Of a DNA stretch of 64,000 bases, positions 52,701-56,645 are shown one piece after another; the stretch's first letter is position 1; each line of letters opens with the position of its first letter. The stretch covers positions 68,169,371 to 68,233,370 of the forward strand of contig NC_053393.1 of the NCBI RefSeq assembly GCF_905171765.1. Direction: 5' to 3'. Both the position numbers and the translations under genes were made by a program. Source of the DNA: Bufo bufo. Lineage: Eukaryota > Chordata > Amphibia > Anura > Bufonidae. The notes beneath the pieces were generated by a model that saw only the letters and a list, made by a program, of their open reading frames with translations, was not told where the DNA came from and made no database searches.

Positions 52701-54171
52701 AGTATTTGGTTGTGGGTGGACTGCCAGACTAACTCAGGTACCGACCGGCGTGAGGTCAGGTACCTGGTTAGTCTTCCCTGGGAGGGGGAGATGTGTGGCG
52801 AAACCAACCTCGCCACTGGGTTTTGGAGGGGCCAGGTTGCCAGCCTCTTGCCCCAGGATTATGGCCCATACTAACTTTAAAAGAGAAGACAGACTGGCCG
52901 CACAGCTTAAATCTGTGGAACTGTTTTGGGAAGGAAAGCCATGCTTGCGGTCGGCCAAATGTGACTTCCATGGAATTCAGGAACCCCTGCTCGGATCTGG
53001 GTGATTTTTGGATATGTTGTTCACCCAGATCAGAGCTATCCATGGATGTATACATTATGGGGATATGTGGGGTTTTGAGGTGTGTGACAGAACCATCTGT
53101 CTTTGGAATTGTATTGTATGTTATGTGAGGGTACCCAGATAGCTAATTTTATTGTATTCGTGTAGTCTGAGTGCCATTCACCTAATAATATGCACTCAGA
53201 CTTGAGCTATCTGGGGATATGTTAAATGTCTGTGTTTACTGTAAGGGTTGTGACATTGTATGTTTAAATTGTGATATCTGTCCTGTTGTCCCCACATGTG
53301 TATTGGCTATTTCCCTTTGTCCTGAGAGATAATTGAATTACTCCTCTGGTGTCTCCAGGGCAGAGAGGAGGAAACCATGATGCGTTGTGGGGATGTATTG
53401 TGTCTGTGTTTCCTGAATTGCTGCATATCTGTCCTGTGCCACAGTCTTCCATCTGGTCCCCTAGGGGAATGTCCACCAGATGGGGACCTGCATAAATACG
53501 GGCGGGTAGCCCTCAATAAAGAGTTCCTGTTTTATCCTTCATCATGTTGAGGCTGGTGTTTGGGTAACGGATCGACACTGGGGGATTGCTATACGCTGAA
53601 GATTTGCTATACTTCCCTGGCTATAACTACTAGCTCTTGTAAGAGCTGTTCCTGCTCTCTGGACGTAGGAGAGGTTCACCCACTGGAGCCTGGAGCCTTG
53701 TCGTAGGTCCAGGGTGGGTAGGAGACGGTGAGGCCTCAAACAAGCTTCGACAGTTAGTGGGGTCTGCAGCGCTTACGGTGTCAAGTGGAGTGCTTGGAGT
53801 CCTCGGGAAGCACTAGGAGCAGCTATCAACGGAGGTACCCGGTCGGGGTGCTAGGAGATCCGTTACAGCAGCAAAGTGTAATACTGACGTATGGTCTGAC
53901 CATGTGGGGTGTCTGTCTGAAAGGTCCCCGAAGGTGAACCACCTCTTTAATAATAGAAAGCTTGGACAAATCCTTGAAAACACACAGTAAGGTATCACTT
54001 ATTACATTTACTACAATATTGTGACGCCTCGTCGATTACCTGGTCCTGTTCCTCTCTGTCCAATGGTTCTGTCACATTAATATTTCCGTTTTGGTCAATA
54101 GCAAATGGAAACCTCGGATATTTTTCTCTTTGATGCAGTTCATAAATCACACTGTTATCGTTCCATGTGAC
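22244..54171 (-). CDS. cdh17: cadherin-17 (LI-cadherin), 3' part, eleven exons
   Basis: A calcium-dependent adhesion protein of the seven-repeat (7D) cadherin family, acting at the cell surface, mainly of intestinal epithelium in other vertebrates. Eleven exons joined by GT/AG introns give 1722 bases (573 codons and a stop) in one continuous frame; all phases agree across junctions. The order of sequence matches human CDH17 from EC3 to the C-terminus. Calcium-binding cadherin motifs are visible: [42 protein letters not shown]. There is one membrane helix near the end and a short tail of about 25 residues without a catenin-binding region, as expected for CDH17 and unlike classical cadherins. 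The human protein is 832 residues, so about 260 N-terminal residues (signal peptide, EC1, EC2) are missing and should lie upstream of 54171. Introns carry most of the window's mobile elements. No frameshift or stop is seen in any exon. Confidence 0.93.
23107..23223 (-). CDS. cdh17: cdh17 exon: juxtamembrane cysteines and start of membrane helix
   Basis: The acceptor TTTTGCAG and donor GTTGGT bound a 117-bp phase 1-1 exon. It encodes [11 protein letters not shown], then [19 protein letters not shown], the first part of the transmembrane segment. The CxC...C arrangement matches the family's membrane-proximal region. Confidence 0.93.
23399..23675. mobile_element. hAT-type MITE, TAGAGATGAG ends (cdh17 intron)
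   Basis: Left end TAGAGATGAGAGAATCG, right end inverted CGATTTGCTCACCTCTA. AATCGATTCTA and TAGAATCGATT further in are also inverted. No matching 8-bp duplication is seen, so the copy is old or the ends are misjudged. The ends resemble those of the hAT element 57418-63621. Confidence 0.6.
23676..24514. other. cdh17 intron, nothing recognised
   Basis: Single-copy-looking AT-rich DNA, with no exon matching cadherin sequence and no clear repeat boundaries. Confidence 0.45.
24515..25290. mobile_element. MITE split by nested palindrome (cdh17 intron)
   Basis: The outer arms are GGCAACTTTCACACCTGCG at 24520 and GTGAAAGTAGCCTTAC ending near 25281. Between them lies a second, complete palindrome (24720-25115). 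The outer element is a frog-type MITE whose ends read AGGCTACTTTCACA-like. Confidence 0.6.
24720..25115. mobile_element. Palindromic MITE, about 190-bp arms
   Basis: GGCTATTTTCACATTAGTGG pairs with a tail ending GCTAATGTGAAAGTAGCC. Inner matches include CAGGCTGTTCC/GGAACAGCC, CCATTGACTATAATGGGG/CCCCATTATAGTCAATGG and GCAGCACGGCAGCGCAC/GTGCGCTGCCGTGCTGC. Mirrored ORFs on both strands are artefacts of the symmetry. Confidence 0.85.
25291..25850. other. cdh17 intron, nothing recognised
   Basis: No exon or repeat boundary was identified. Short ORFs around 25446-25712 mirror each other on the two strands and have no known similarity. GGTGGTGCTGCTGGGAAA is duplicated in tandem at about 25531-25571. 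Confidence 0.4.
25850..26240 (-). repeat. Dispersed repeat, inverted copy at 56270-56645
   Basis: In reverse complement it reads ACCCTACAGGGAAATTTCC, GGGCCGATGCCC-like and CACTG..GTATTTGGTTCTG, the same order as 56290-56640 on the plus strand. The two copies are clearly diverged. Repeat class unknown; no ORF shared by both. Confidence 0.7.
26439..26555 (-). CDS. cdh17: cdh17 exon: EC7
   Basis: The acceptor TTCTCACAG and donor GTATGA bound a 117-bp phase 1-1 exon. [17 protein letters not shown] matches the family's INDGGRPPLEG-type segment at the end of EC7. Confidence 0.92.
26814..26837. repeat. (TA)n microsatellite
   Basis: About 11 TA dinucleotides directly left of the Tc1 deletion derivative. 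Confidence 0.9.
26838..27760 (+). mobile_element. Tc1-type element, internally deleted, long inverted repeats
   Basis: The ends CAGTACAGACCAAAAGTTTG and CAAACTTTTGGTCTGTACTG are inverted, next to TA. The inversion extends inward: 26990-27105 (GTTCTTCAAAGTAGCCACC..) is the reverse complement of 27530-27640, which on the right is transposase coding sequence. A start ATG (27251, [11 protein letters not shown]) is followed by a stop and then a deletion joining it to the C-terminal coding part. It sits in a cdh17 intron. Confidence 0.88.
27251..27631 (+). pseudogene. Tc1 transposase remnant, middle deleted
   Basis: The N-terminal part ([11 protein letters not shown], then after a stop [17 protein letters not shown]) is joined by deletion to the C-terminal part [18 protein letters not shown] and a tail ending [12 protein letters not shown]. 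The third catalytic residue (E in NPIE) is present; the first two aspartates are gone. It cannot be functional. Confidence 0.88.
27834..28312 (+). mobile_element. Second, different Tc1-type deletion derivative
   Basis: The ends TGGATATAAAAAAGTCTACA and TGTAGACTTTTTATATCCAC are inverted, extended by CACCCCTGTTAAAATGTCAG and its counterpart. The interior keeps only the last part of a transposase ([24 protein letters not shown] at about 27920-27985, broken afterwards). It is only about 70 bp from the element at 26838-27760. Confidence 0.8.
28442..28912. mobile_element. Palindromic MITE (cdh17 intron)
   Basis: GGCTACTTTCACACTTGCG on the left pairs with a tail ending AGTGTGACAGTAGCC. A hairpin CAAAACGCTGC/GCAGCATTTTGG lies in the middle. 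Related to the MITEs at 24515 and 41057. Confidence 0.75.
28913..29348. other. cdh17 intron, nothing recognised
   Basis: No repeat or exon signal apart from the downstream splice donor at 29348. Short ORFs have no known similarity. Confidence 0.4.
29349..29585 (-). CDS. cdh17: cdh17 exon: end of EC6 and most of EC7
   Basis: The acceptor TTTTTACAG and donor GTAAGT bound 237 bp, phase 1-1. It contains the calcium-linker [15 protein letters not shown] and the FFCYPL segment, both characteristic of CDH17. Confidence 0.94.
29643..31242 (-). mobile_element. Tc1-type (DD34E) element, full length
   Basis: The ends CACTGCTCAAAAAAATAAAG (29643) and CTTTATTTTTTTTGAGCAGTG (to 31242) are inverted and flanked by TA on both sides (29641-29642, 31243-31244). 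Length is 1.6 kb. It holds one transposase gene on the minus strand with a single nonsense change. It lies in the cdh17 intron between exons 29349-29585 and 33415-33545, on the same strand as the gene. Confidence 0.92.
29919..30944 (-). pseudogene. Tc1 DD34E transposase with one premature stop
   Basis: Read from [12 protein letters not shown] (30944) it runs 341 codons, the family's usual length; an upstream ATG at 30989 is less likely. The N-terminus has paired helix-turn-helix regions ([19 protein letters not shown]) and a GRPR-like basic stretch (RRRGGGRRR). Catalytic residues are D in LFTDESRF, D in MQDNARPH and E in DLNPIEHIW, with 34 residues between the last two (DD34E). The frame is interrupted once, by TAA at 30572-30570 just after GVVLTA; reading continues in the same frame ([13 protein letters not shown]). 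A CAA-to-TAA change would explain it. Otherwise intact, so the loss is recent. Confidence 0.93.
31465..31525 (-). repeat. tRNA-like sequence (SINE head or tRNA pseudogene)
   Basis: On the minus strand, box A TAGTGTAATGGTTAATC and a box-B-like GGGGTCCACATCC are at tRNA spacing. One of four such heads in the window. Confidence 0.55.
31690..31970 (-). repeat. tRNA-headed SINE-like unit
   Basis: The head at 31968-31892 has box-A-like TTGGTTAGTGTAG and box B GGGTTCAACTCCC. The AT-rich tail contains ACTTTCCAGGTTTTC, TTGTTACTAATAAAAC and TGTTTTTGTAAC. The same head-tail order recurs on the plus strand at 32418-32690. Confidence 0.6.
31975..32310. mobile_element. Palindromic MITE between the two SINE-like units
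   Basis: GGCCCCATTCACACAACCGT pairs with ACGGTCATGTGAATGC. Inner TTGCGGATCTGTG and GATCCACATCC are inverted as well. Non-coding. Confidence 0.65.
32418..32690 (+). repeat. tRNA-headed SINE-like unit, second copy
   Basis: The head has box-A-like TATAGAGTAGTGGTGAG and box B GAGGTTCAGTTCAC. The tail carries GATGTTACTAAAAAAATT and GTGTTTTTGTAAC, matching the reverse-strand copy at 31690-31970. Confidence 0.6.
33045..33290. mobile_element. MITE fragment (cdh17 intron)
   Basis: CACAGGATAGGTCTGAAATATC, TTCTAACTGCTGGGACCC and the pair CATTCACTTCTATCGGG/CCCATAGAAGTGAATAG are typical of the piggyBac-type MITEs at 18100 and 46383. No TTAA-bounded ends are seen. Confidence 0.5.
33415..33545 (-). CDS. 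cdh17: cdh17 exon: EC6
   Basis: The acceptor TCTCCTCAG and donor GTAAGT bound 131 bp, phase 2-1. It encodes [20 protein letters not shown] and NLDRERK, the LDRE calcium motif of the domain. Confidence 0.94.
33670..33914 (-). CDS. cdh17: cdh17 exon: EC5 end and EC6 start
   Basis: A 245-bp exon between TGTCCTGCAG and GTAAGT, phase 0-2. It encodes [20 protein letters not shown], then [10 protein letters not shown] and [10 protein letters not shown], and ends in [10 protein letters not shown]. The DxDE..P linker replaces the usual DxNDN, as in human CDH17 (DVNEAP). Confidence 0.93.
33994..34185 (-). CDS. cdh17: cdh17 exon: EC5
   Basis: A 192-bp phase 0-0 exon, acceptor TATTTCCAG, donor GTAAGT. 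It encodes [24 protein letters not shown] and [10 protein letters not shown]. The intron to the next exon is only 79 bp, the shortest in the gene. Confidence 0.94.
34262..34345. repeat. GATA-type microsatellite, interrupted
   Basis: Interrupted AGATAGAC/GATAGATA runs. A second GATA block follows at 34620-34735. Confidence 0.8.
34350..34610 (+). pseudogene. LINE reverse-transcriptase tail fragment between GATA blocks
   Basis: One frame reads [28 protein letters not shown] and [18 protein letters not shown] before stops. This fits the R.LLTRLRLSAH..IE.GRH.....R.C pattern common at the C-terminus of non-LTR retrotransposon reverse transcriptases. It is GC-rich compared with its surroundings and lies between two GATA microsatellite blocks. 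The exact LINE family is not assigned. Confidence 0.5.
34620..34735. repeat. GATA microsatellite
   Basis: Runs of GATAGATA with the longer repeat GATTTGAGAT-GATATGAGTT at two or three places. Confidence 0.9.
35080..35114. repeat. (AAT)n microsatellite
   Basis: About ten AAT trinucleotides in a cdh17 intron. Confidence 0.9.
35270..36840. mobile_element. Inverted pair of unclassified repeat copies (cdh17 intron)
   Basis: 35940-36115 (GGTGCTGGTGTTACTAACGCC ... GCACGCCGGCCCAGGGAG) is repeated in inverted orientation at 36285-36458 (CTCCCTGGGCTGGCGTGC ... GTGACTCCAGCACC). The arms are about 175 bp and a 170-bp spacer separates them. Flanks such as CAGTAAAGTACTGGG suggest an LTR-like origin, as at 13173. 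No ORF of retroelement type was recognised. Confidence 0.55.
36841..37919. other. cdh17 intron, nothing recognised
   Basis: No cadherin exon, repeat boundary or conserved ORF could be supported, apart from the splice donor at 37919. Confidence 0.4.
37920..37996 (-). CDS. cdh17: cdh17 exon: EC4-EC5 linker
   Basis: A 77-bp phase 1-0 exon, acceptor GTCTTTACAG, donor GTGAGT. It encodes [19 protein letters not shown], holding the DxND calcium linker. Confidence 0.93.
38576..39878. mobile_element. hAT-type non-autonomous element, degenerate
   Basis: The left end (AGAGATGAGCAAAGTTTGG, then TTCGATTCAGCAACTTTGCC) is mirrored at the right (GAATCGAAGTTTTCC, TTCCGCTTCAATGCTTTGCT). Inside, at 39290-39480, a second inverted set includes ACCGAACTCGG/CTGAGTTCGGT and CTGTACGGAG/CTCCGTACAG. 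Ends resemble the hAT element at 57418. Confidence 0.5.
40140..40200. mobile_element. Short piggyBac-type MITE remnant
   Basis: TTAAAGGGGTTGTCCAGCAT is followed closely by TCAACCCCTTTAA. Inverted ends sit on TTAA with almost no interior. Confidence 0.6.
40321..40625. mobile_element. hAT-type MITE, partial
   Basis: It starts TAGGGATGAGCGAATCGACT and has an internal inverted pair (CTTCGAATG..CATCCGAAGTCG). It shares GAACTCGG, GCTCCGTACAGTATTAGAATGTATTGG and CGAAGTTATTACTTC motifs with 39290-39480. The right end is not clear. Confidence 0.55.
40773..40991 (-). CDS. cdh17: cdh17 exon: EC4
   Basis: A 219-bp phase 1-1 exon, acceptor TCCTGCAG, donor GTAAGT. It encodes [19 protein letters not shown] and ends [14 protein letters not shown], matching EC4 (human TLTAHDRDEEN and YNLTIEVSDKD positions). 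Confidence 0.94.
41057..41493. mobile_element. Palindromic MITE (cdh17 intron)
   Basis: GGCCCCTTTCACACGAGCAA on the left pairs with a tail ending GCTTGTGTGAAAGAGGCC. Inner GCGGGTGCAATGCGT and TTGCACCCGCGCGG are inverted. Non-coding. Confidence 0.8.
41625..41715. repeat. Small palindrome with ACTATGTT tail
   Basis: CATTTGTCCATCCAG and CTGGATGGACAAATG form a tight hairpin around GCCGAA, followed by TACTATGTTACTATGTTA. This looks like the 3' tail of a retroposon; family not assigned. Confidence 0.5.
42355..43372 (+). repeat. Tandem repeat, about 170-200-bp unit, five to six copies
   Basis: Each unit has CCCCATATAGACTCCCTGATC, one to three copies of CACCCCCCTGTCATTGAT, and an inner hairpin where CTCCATTCAGATGTCCG pairs with CGGACGTCTGAATGGAG. 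Unit length varies with the number of the short CACCCCCCTGTCATTGAT blocks. The two 60-90-codon ORFs here are repeat artefacts. Confidence 0.85.
43375..45240. repeat. Large multi-arm inverted-repeat block
   Basis: Segments containing CATACCCATGCTGGGTGAGA, GGGGTGTCATTTTACATAT, TGCAGCCTAGGTGGGCAAAG and CCAAGGTATTCCGTGAGGGG recur alternately in both orientations, at about 43540, 43690, 43880, 44000, 44220, 44400, 44640, 44760 and 45000. Mirrored ORFs on both strands result from this symmetry. Confidence 0.85.
46383..46809. mobile_element. piggyBac-type palindromic MITE, nested
   Basis: TTAAAGGGGTTGTTTCATCA and an inverted GATGAGACACCCCCTTTAA end on TTAA (46383-46386, 46806-46809). Inner pairs: ATTGTCTTATAGGTG/CACCTATAAGACAAT and CCCATAGAAGTGAATGGGAG/CTCCCATTCACTTCTATGGG. 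Confidence 0.85.
47480..48720 (+). repeat. About 375-400-bp tandem repeat
   Basis: GGATGAGGTGACGGTTTGAT-type sequence recurs at about 47773, 48178 and 48553. Units also contain CATACGCCTTTTTGATCGCT and a long T-run. Non-coding. Confidence 0.8.
48991..49489. other. cdh17 intron, nothing recognised
   Basis: A plus-strand 87-codon ORF at 49050-49313 has no recognisable similarity. No repeat boundary was seen. Confidence 0.4.
49490..49640 (-). CDS. cdh17: cdh17 exon: EC3 end and EC4 start
   Basis: A 151-bp phase 0-1 exon, acceptor ATTTTTCAG, donor GTAAGA. It encodes [18 protein letters not shown], the linker [12 protein letters not shown] and FEIQVNE. The PxCP before EC4 is a CDH17 hallmark. 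Confidence 0.95.
50009..51082 (+). repeat. 5' LTR
   Basis: TG...CA bounded. It contains TGCATAAATACAGGCGG at about 50702, a TATA-like promoter element (ATAAATA), followed by CTCAATAAAGAGTTCC at about 50726, an AATAAA poly(A) signal. The two are unusually close, as in compact LTRs. A CTTGAGCTATCTGGG/ACCCAGATAGCT inverted pair lies at 50347-50430. Confidence 0.93.
51083..51101 (+). other. Candidate primer binding site
   Basis: TTGGTGGCAAGCAGTGGG follows the LTR end directly; a TGG start is expected for pairing with a tRNA CCA end. The tRNA is not assigned. Confidence 0.5.
51204..52874 (+). CDS. Orphan ORF of the LTR element, 556 residues, function unknown
   Basis: A single open frame fills the interior and ends (DYGPY, stop) 81 bp inside the 3' LTR. 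The start ATG (AATATGGATGCC) is the first in frame after a stop at about 51160. The N-terminal 200 residues are acidic and Trp-rich ([42 protein letters not shown]) and could be helical, gag-like by position only. From about residue 260, a block of about 60 residues is duplicated ([20 protein letters not shown] / [20 protein letters not shown], both followed by [17 protein letters not shown]). Three further repeats follow ([42 protein letters not shown]). I see no CCHC knuckle, protease, RT, RNase H or integrase motif. Function is not recognised; a structural protein analogous to Gag is one possibility. Confidence 0.75.
   Translation: MDAVVSCTAFHEEDHPDYRDAERKGVWHQALEDVQRRRGESLPSEEQRLRMRLALRLPLLGEEPLTEWVSELETLVWQETWLDDAYQALWWDTVRQSPWMEEYAKPEGEDYNGPGLFGESFEDIDFGSTEGSRFWDITDYRGDLHNWPTTSGVRADLTFLVQREWELEEDYQQLSRSIQAQRNIQDSWIPGPDLQPYPWQVAAEVSLTSSPTVEVGDFIEWYWEEPQLADGDGTVVTPPAQQGGWAGGPDPQLPLGVQGEEIVGPSSLQQPESLVVETVGLTTQRQYTLQGEETVDLSSQRQVGSQGEEMVGPSPLQQPASLVVETVGLTTQRQYTLQGEETVGLSPQQQMGYPEEGVSDSPSPQLSPSPILGVAGKALNPTDPSPAEELASVQSATGLGPNHSFTTQQELAPCTPAEALASGQSATGLCPPLSSSPEPDFPQATPAEDLASGQSAVGLYPPSTYSSKLENNKEARSSRCPLNSWGHIGQTQAPKFNRSSIWLWVDCQTNSGTDRREVRYLVSLPWEGEMCGETNLATGFWRGQVASLLPQDYGPY
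52780..52793 (+). other. Polypurine tract
   Basis: TGGGAGGGGGAGATG lies immediately upstream of the 3' LTR start at 52794, the expected site for plus-strand DNA priming. Confidence 0.8.
52794..53867 (+). repeat. 3' LTR
   Basis: Same length and ends as the 5' LTR. Scattered single-base differences include ACCTCGCC for ACCACGCC and TTGGCTATT for TTGTTTATT. It carries the same TATA-like box and AATAAA. Confidence 0.93.
54040..54171 (-). CDS. cdh17: cdh17 exon: EC3, most upstream exon found
   Basis: A 132-bp phase 0-0 exon, acceptor GTACTTCAG, donor GTAATC. It encodes [24 protein letters not shown] and PLDREEQDQ. The exon upstream of it was not found up to 64000. Confidence 0.95.
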
Positions 54172-54255
54172 CTGAAGTACAAAGAAGACAATAACATAGT
54201 ATAATTGAAAAACCATGCAGAGATCCGTGTTCTCCTCTTCACAACATTATACTCT

Positions 54256-54494
54256 TTAAAGGGGTTATCCAGAATTAGAAACAAAAGGATCTCCTAACGT
54301 CACACCATCCTAATAAACAATTGCCCTAGAAAACCTTGACCTCCTGGATGAAATTGCAGCGATTAGGGGTGCTTACAACCTCAGTTCACATTTCTGAAAC
54401 CCTGATTATATATTTCAAGAGATCCTATGATAAGCTAGTCCTTGAGGAACCCTTCTGACAAAAACAAAGTGCTAAAAGTGGACAAACCCTTTAA
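54256..54494. mobile_element. piggyBac-type MITE
   Basis: TTAAAGGGGTTATCCAGAAT and the inverted end GACAAACCCTTTAA are bounded by TTAA (54256-54259, 54491-54494). Just upstream of the most 5' cdh17 exon found. Confidence 0.7.
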
Positions 54495-55010
54495 TAAAAT
54501 TGAATCATACATACATTTTCCAAAGTAGAAACCCATTATAATTTCCACCGTTCATATTCTTCCCCTCCCCTCCATATTTAGCAAATACAGTATGCTGGAA
54601 ACTGATAGAGTGGAGAGCACAATGGAAGAGTAGATGCTCTAGTCTCCAACAATGGAGGGGTTAAATGCTGTTCTTTTCACACAGCATTAATAGAATCAGT
54701 GTTCGGCCGCCTTGGCTCTTGAAACACACAACGTCTGGTTATATTTTCCATTGCGTGGATTATTTTACAAACTCCACTTTGAAATACCATAACATTACTC
54801 TCCCTGGCCACGTTCCCCTTGTATGTAACACGTGGTCTGCCTTCCTTTTCGGTACCCTCACTGCATTATTTAATGAACTGTGCAATAGGAGTTTTCATTT
54901 TATCGTACTTTTGGAGGAATGATTTTATGATATGTGATGAGAAGTTGCCTCATGGGGCATTAACTTGTCTAAAGAACTAATGACACGATCGGAGCACATG
55001 CCTCATACTT
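54495..55010. other. Interval without recognised gene (probably cdh17 intron)
   Basis: An 85-codon plus-strand ORF (54665-54922) has no known similarity, and no cadherin-like exon appears on the minus strand. Confidence 0.4.
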
Positions 55011-55012
55011 AG

Positions 55013-55673
55013 GGCTCATGCACACGAACGTATTTTCTTTCCGTGTCCATTCAATTTTTTTGCAGACCGTATACGGAACAATTCATTTTAATGGGTCCGC
55101 AAAAAAAAACGGAAGGTACTTCGTGTGCATTTCGTTTCCATATGTCCGTATTTCTGTTCCGCAAAAAAATAGAACATGTCCTATTATTGGCAACTTGAAG
55201 GGAGGAATAGGAATAAGGTTGCGGCACTCACCGAAATGTATCAAAGGTGTCTTTTATTGTGGCTTCCTCAGCAGGTAGCAGAAAGGATCCGGGGCAGACA
55301 CACTGTGTCCGCACTGTGTCCGCCCCGGATCCTTTCTGCTACCTGCTGAGGAAGCCACAATAAAAGACACCTTTGATACATTTCGGTGAGTGCCGCAACC
55401 TTATTCCTATTCCTCCCTTCAAGTTGCCATTTGTTTACTATAAGTTACTTTCTTGCTGAGCACCACATTGAGAAGTGTTTCCCACTGCATGTGGCCCGGT
55501 TCAAACACGGCGTGATCAGTGTATGCAGTGCCGCCTGATTACAATCTACGTCTTCCTGCATTCAACATGTCCTATTATTGTCCACATTAACTGACAAGCA
55601 TAGTACTGTTCTATTAGGGGCCAGCTGTTCCGTTCCGCAAAATACGGATGGGTTGTGTGCATGAGGCCTTAGG
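55013..55673. mobile_element. MITE split by a nested palindromic insertion
   Basis: The outer ends GGGCTCATGCACACGAACGT and GGGTTGTGTGCATGAGGCC are inverted. The middle is replaced by the insertion 55188-55563. Closely related to the MITE at 4345-5043. Confidence 0.75.
55188..55563. mobile_element. Palindrome-containing insertion with about 17-bp flanking direct repeats
   Basis: AACATGTCCTATTATTG is present on both sides (55171-55187 and 55564-55580), like a long target duplication. The first about 245 bp form a near-perfect palindrome: GGCAACTTGAAGGGAGGAAT against ATTCCTCCCTTCAAGTTGCC, and GGATCCGGGGCAGACAC near the centre against GTCCGCCCCGGATCC. A non-palindromic tail of about 125 bp follows (GGCCCGGTTCAAACACGG). 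The duplication length points to a retroposon and the palindrome to a DNA element; class open. Confidence 0.75.
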
Positions 55674-55884
55674 CTCTGTATGCAATATCGGAATCCACTG
55701 GCTAGACTTTTAAAGGGGTTGTGGCACCATTATCCAATTTATACATGGAAACCTGGTTGCTTTTGTCATTTACTTTAGTAATGGCCAACCATCTAATGTG
55801 TACAAGACCTCCCGCTTTTCCCCTGACAGCTGTAGTTGGGTAGAGATAAGGATCGGGCATGTTGGATTTCAGCTGCCCTCACCT

Positions 55885-55911
55885 TTTTTTTTTTTGGGGG
55901 GGGGGGGGGGT
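55885..55911. repeat. T-run/G-run low complexity
   Basis: About 11 T followed by about 15 G, similar to 6690-6731. Confidence 0.95.
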
Positions 55912-56269
55912 CAGTCTTGCAGCACCTTTCTCCCCTATCCCATTCAATACACATGTGGACCTGTCCTTGTAATATGACTTTATACCTTGTCTATAGATCT
56001 GCTTTAATCCATCAATACACAAGGGGAAGGTGGGATCAAAGGATCAACAGCGCCACTCCTCGCCCCTCTTTTACCATCTATAGTACGTGTGCAGCTACAA
56101 ATAAGCAGATGTCATGTCACAGAGGGGCAGTAGAGTATAATAGTGTTCAAACCCCTTTGGAATAAAACAGTGTTATAAATGGCCGTTTCCATGAATGGAA
56201 AAGTCTAAATGACGCTGAAAGAGGCTAGGTGCATTAAAAGTCTGGAAATCTGCAGGGGGCTAAGCTCAA

Positions 56270-56645
56270 AAGATAGGCAAATGTGGAGGCGGACTGTCCA
56301 TAGACCCTACAGGGAAATTTCCAGGTGGGCCGATGCCCAGGAGGCCACCCAAGCCCTCTTGATGGCTGCAGGCCAGGCACATACTGATCAATGGCCAAAG
56401 GTGCTCTCCTGAACTCAACTGTACTGATAGTGATACAGTCGAATACTTTGATTGGGGTGGCAGTATTTTGTGCTGCACTGTGGTATTTGGTTCTGCTGGG
56501 GCGGTATTCTGTACTGCACTACGGTATTAAGGGACCCACCTACTTCTGTTGACCCTGCCTACTTGTTTTGTCCAGTCTTCTATCAATTTGGACCTACAAC
56601 ATGGGCCAACTTTTGGTTTATTTTTCCAGAGGCACTTTAAGTTTC
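56270..56645 (+). repeat. Dispersed repeat, inverted copy of 25850-26240
   Basis: ATAGACCCTACAGGGAAATT, GGGCCGATGCCCAGG, CAGTATTTTGTGCTGCACTG, GGTATTTGGTTCTGC and ACCTACAACATGGGCCA occur in the same order as in the reverse complement of 25850-26240. Class unknown. Confidence 0.7.

Larger units (their letters stand above)
50009..53867 (+). mobile_element. Complete non-autonomous LTR retrotransposon with an orphan ORF
   Basis: Two direct LTRs of exactly 1074 bp (50009-51082 and 52794-53867) both start TGTGGCGAAACC and end GATCCGTTACA. The 5-bp target duplication GCAGC is perfect (50004-50008 and 53868-53872). A primer-site candidate (TTGGTGGCAAGCAGTGGG) follows the 5' LTR and a polypurine tract (GGGAGGGGGAGA) precedes the 3' LTR. 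The 1711-bp interior carries one ORF and no protease, reverse transcriptase or integrase, so pol functions must come from another element. The LTRs differ at about twenty positions by eye, i.e. roughly 98% alike, pointing to a fairly recent insertion. It lies antisense in the cdh17 intron between exons 49490-49640 and 54040-54171. Confidence 0.93.
49830..53950. mobile_element. piggyBac-type MITE split by the LTR retrotransposon
   Basis: TTAAAAGGCTGGTTCACTTT on the left and AAGGTGAACCACCTCTTTAA on the right are inverted and end on TTAA (49830-49833, 53947-53950). Removing the LTR element and one GCAGC copy leaves a MITE of about 250 bp. The MITE is therefore older than the retrotransposon. Confidence 0.75.

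Noticed and set aside
50009..53867. Full endogenous retrovirus or Gypsy element with pol
   Set aside because: The interior is only 1.7 kb with a single ORF; no protease, reverse transcriptase, integrase or envelope motif is visible.
22244..54171. Classical, desmosomal or proto-cadherin
   Set aside because: The short tail without a catenin-binding region, the small multi-phase exons and residue-level match favour CDH17.
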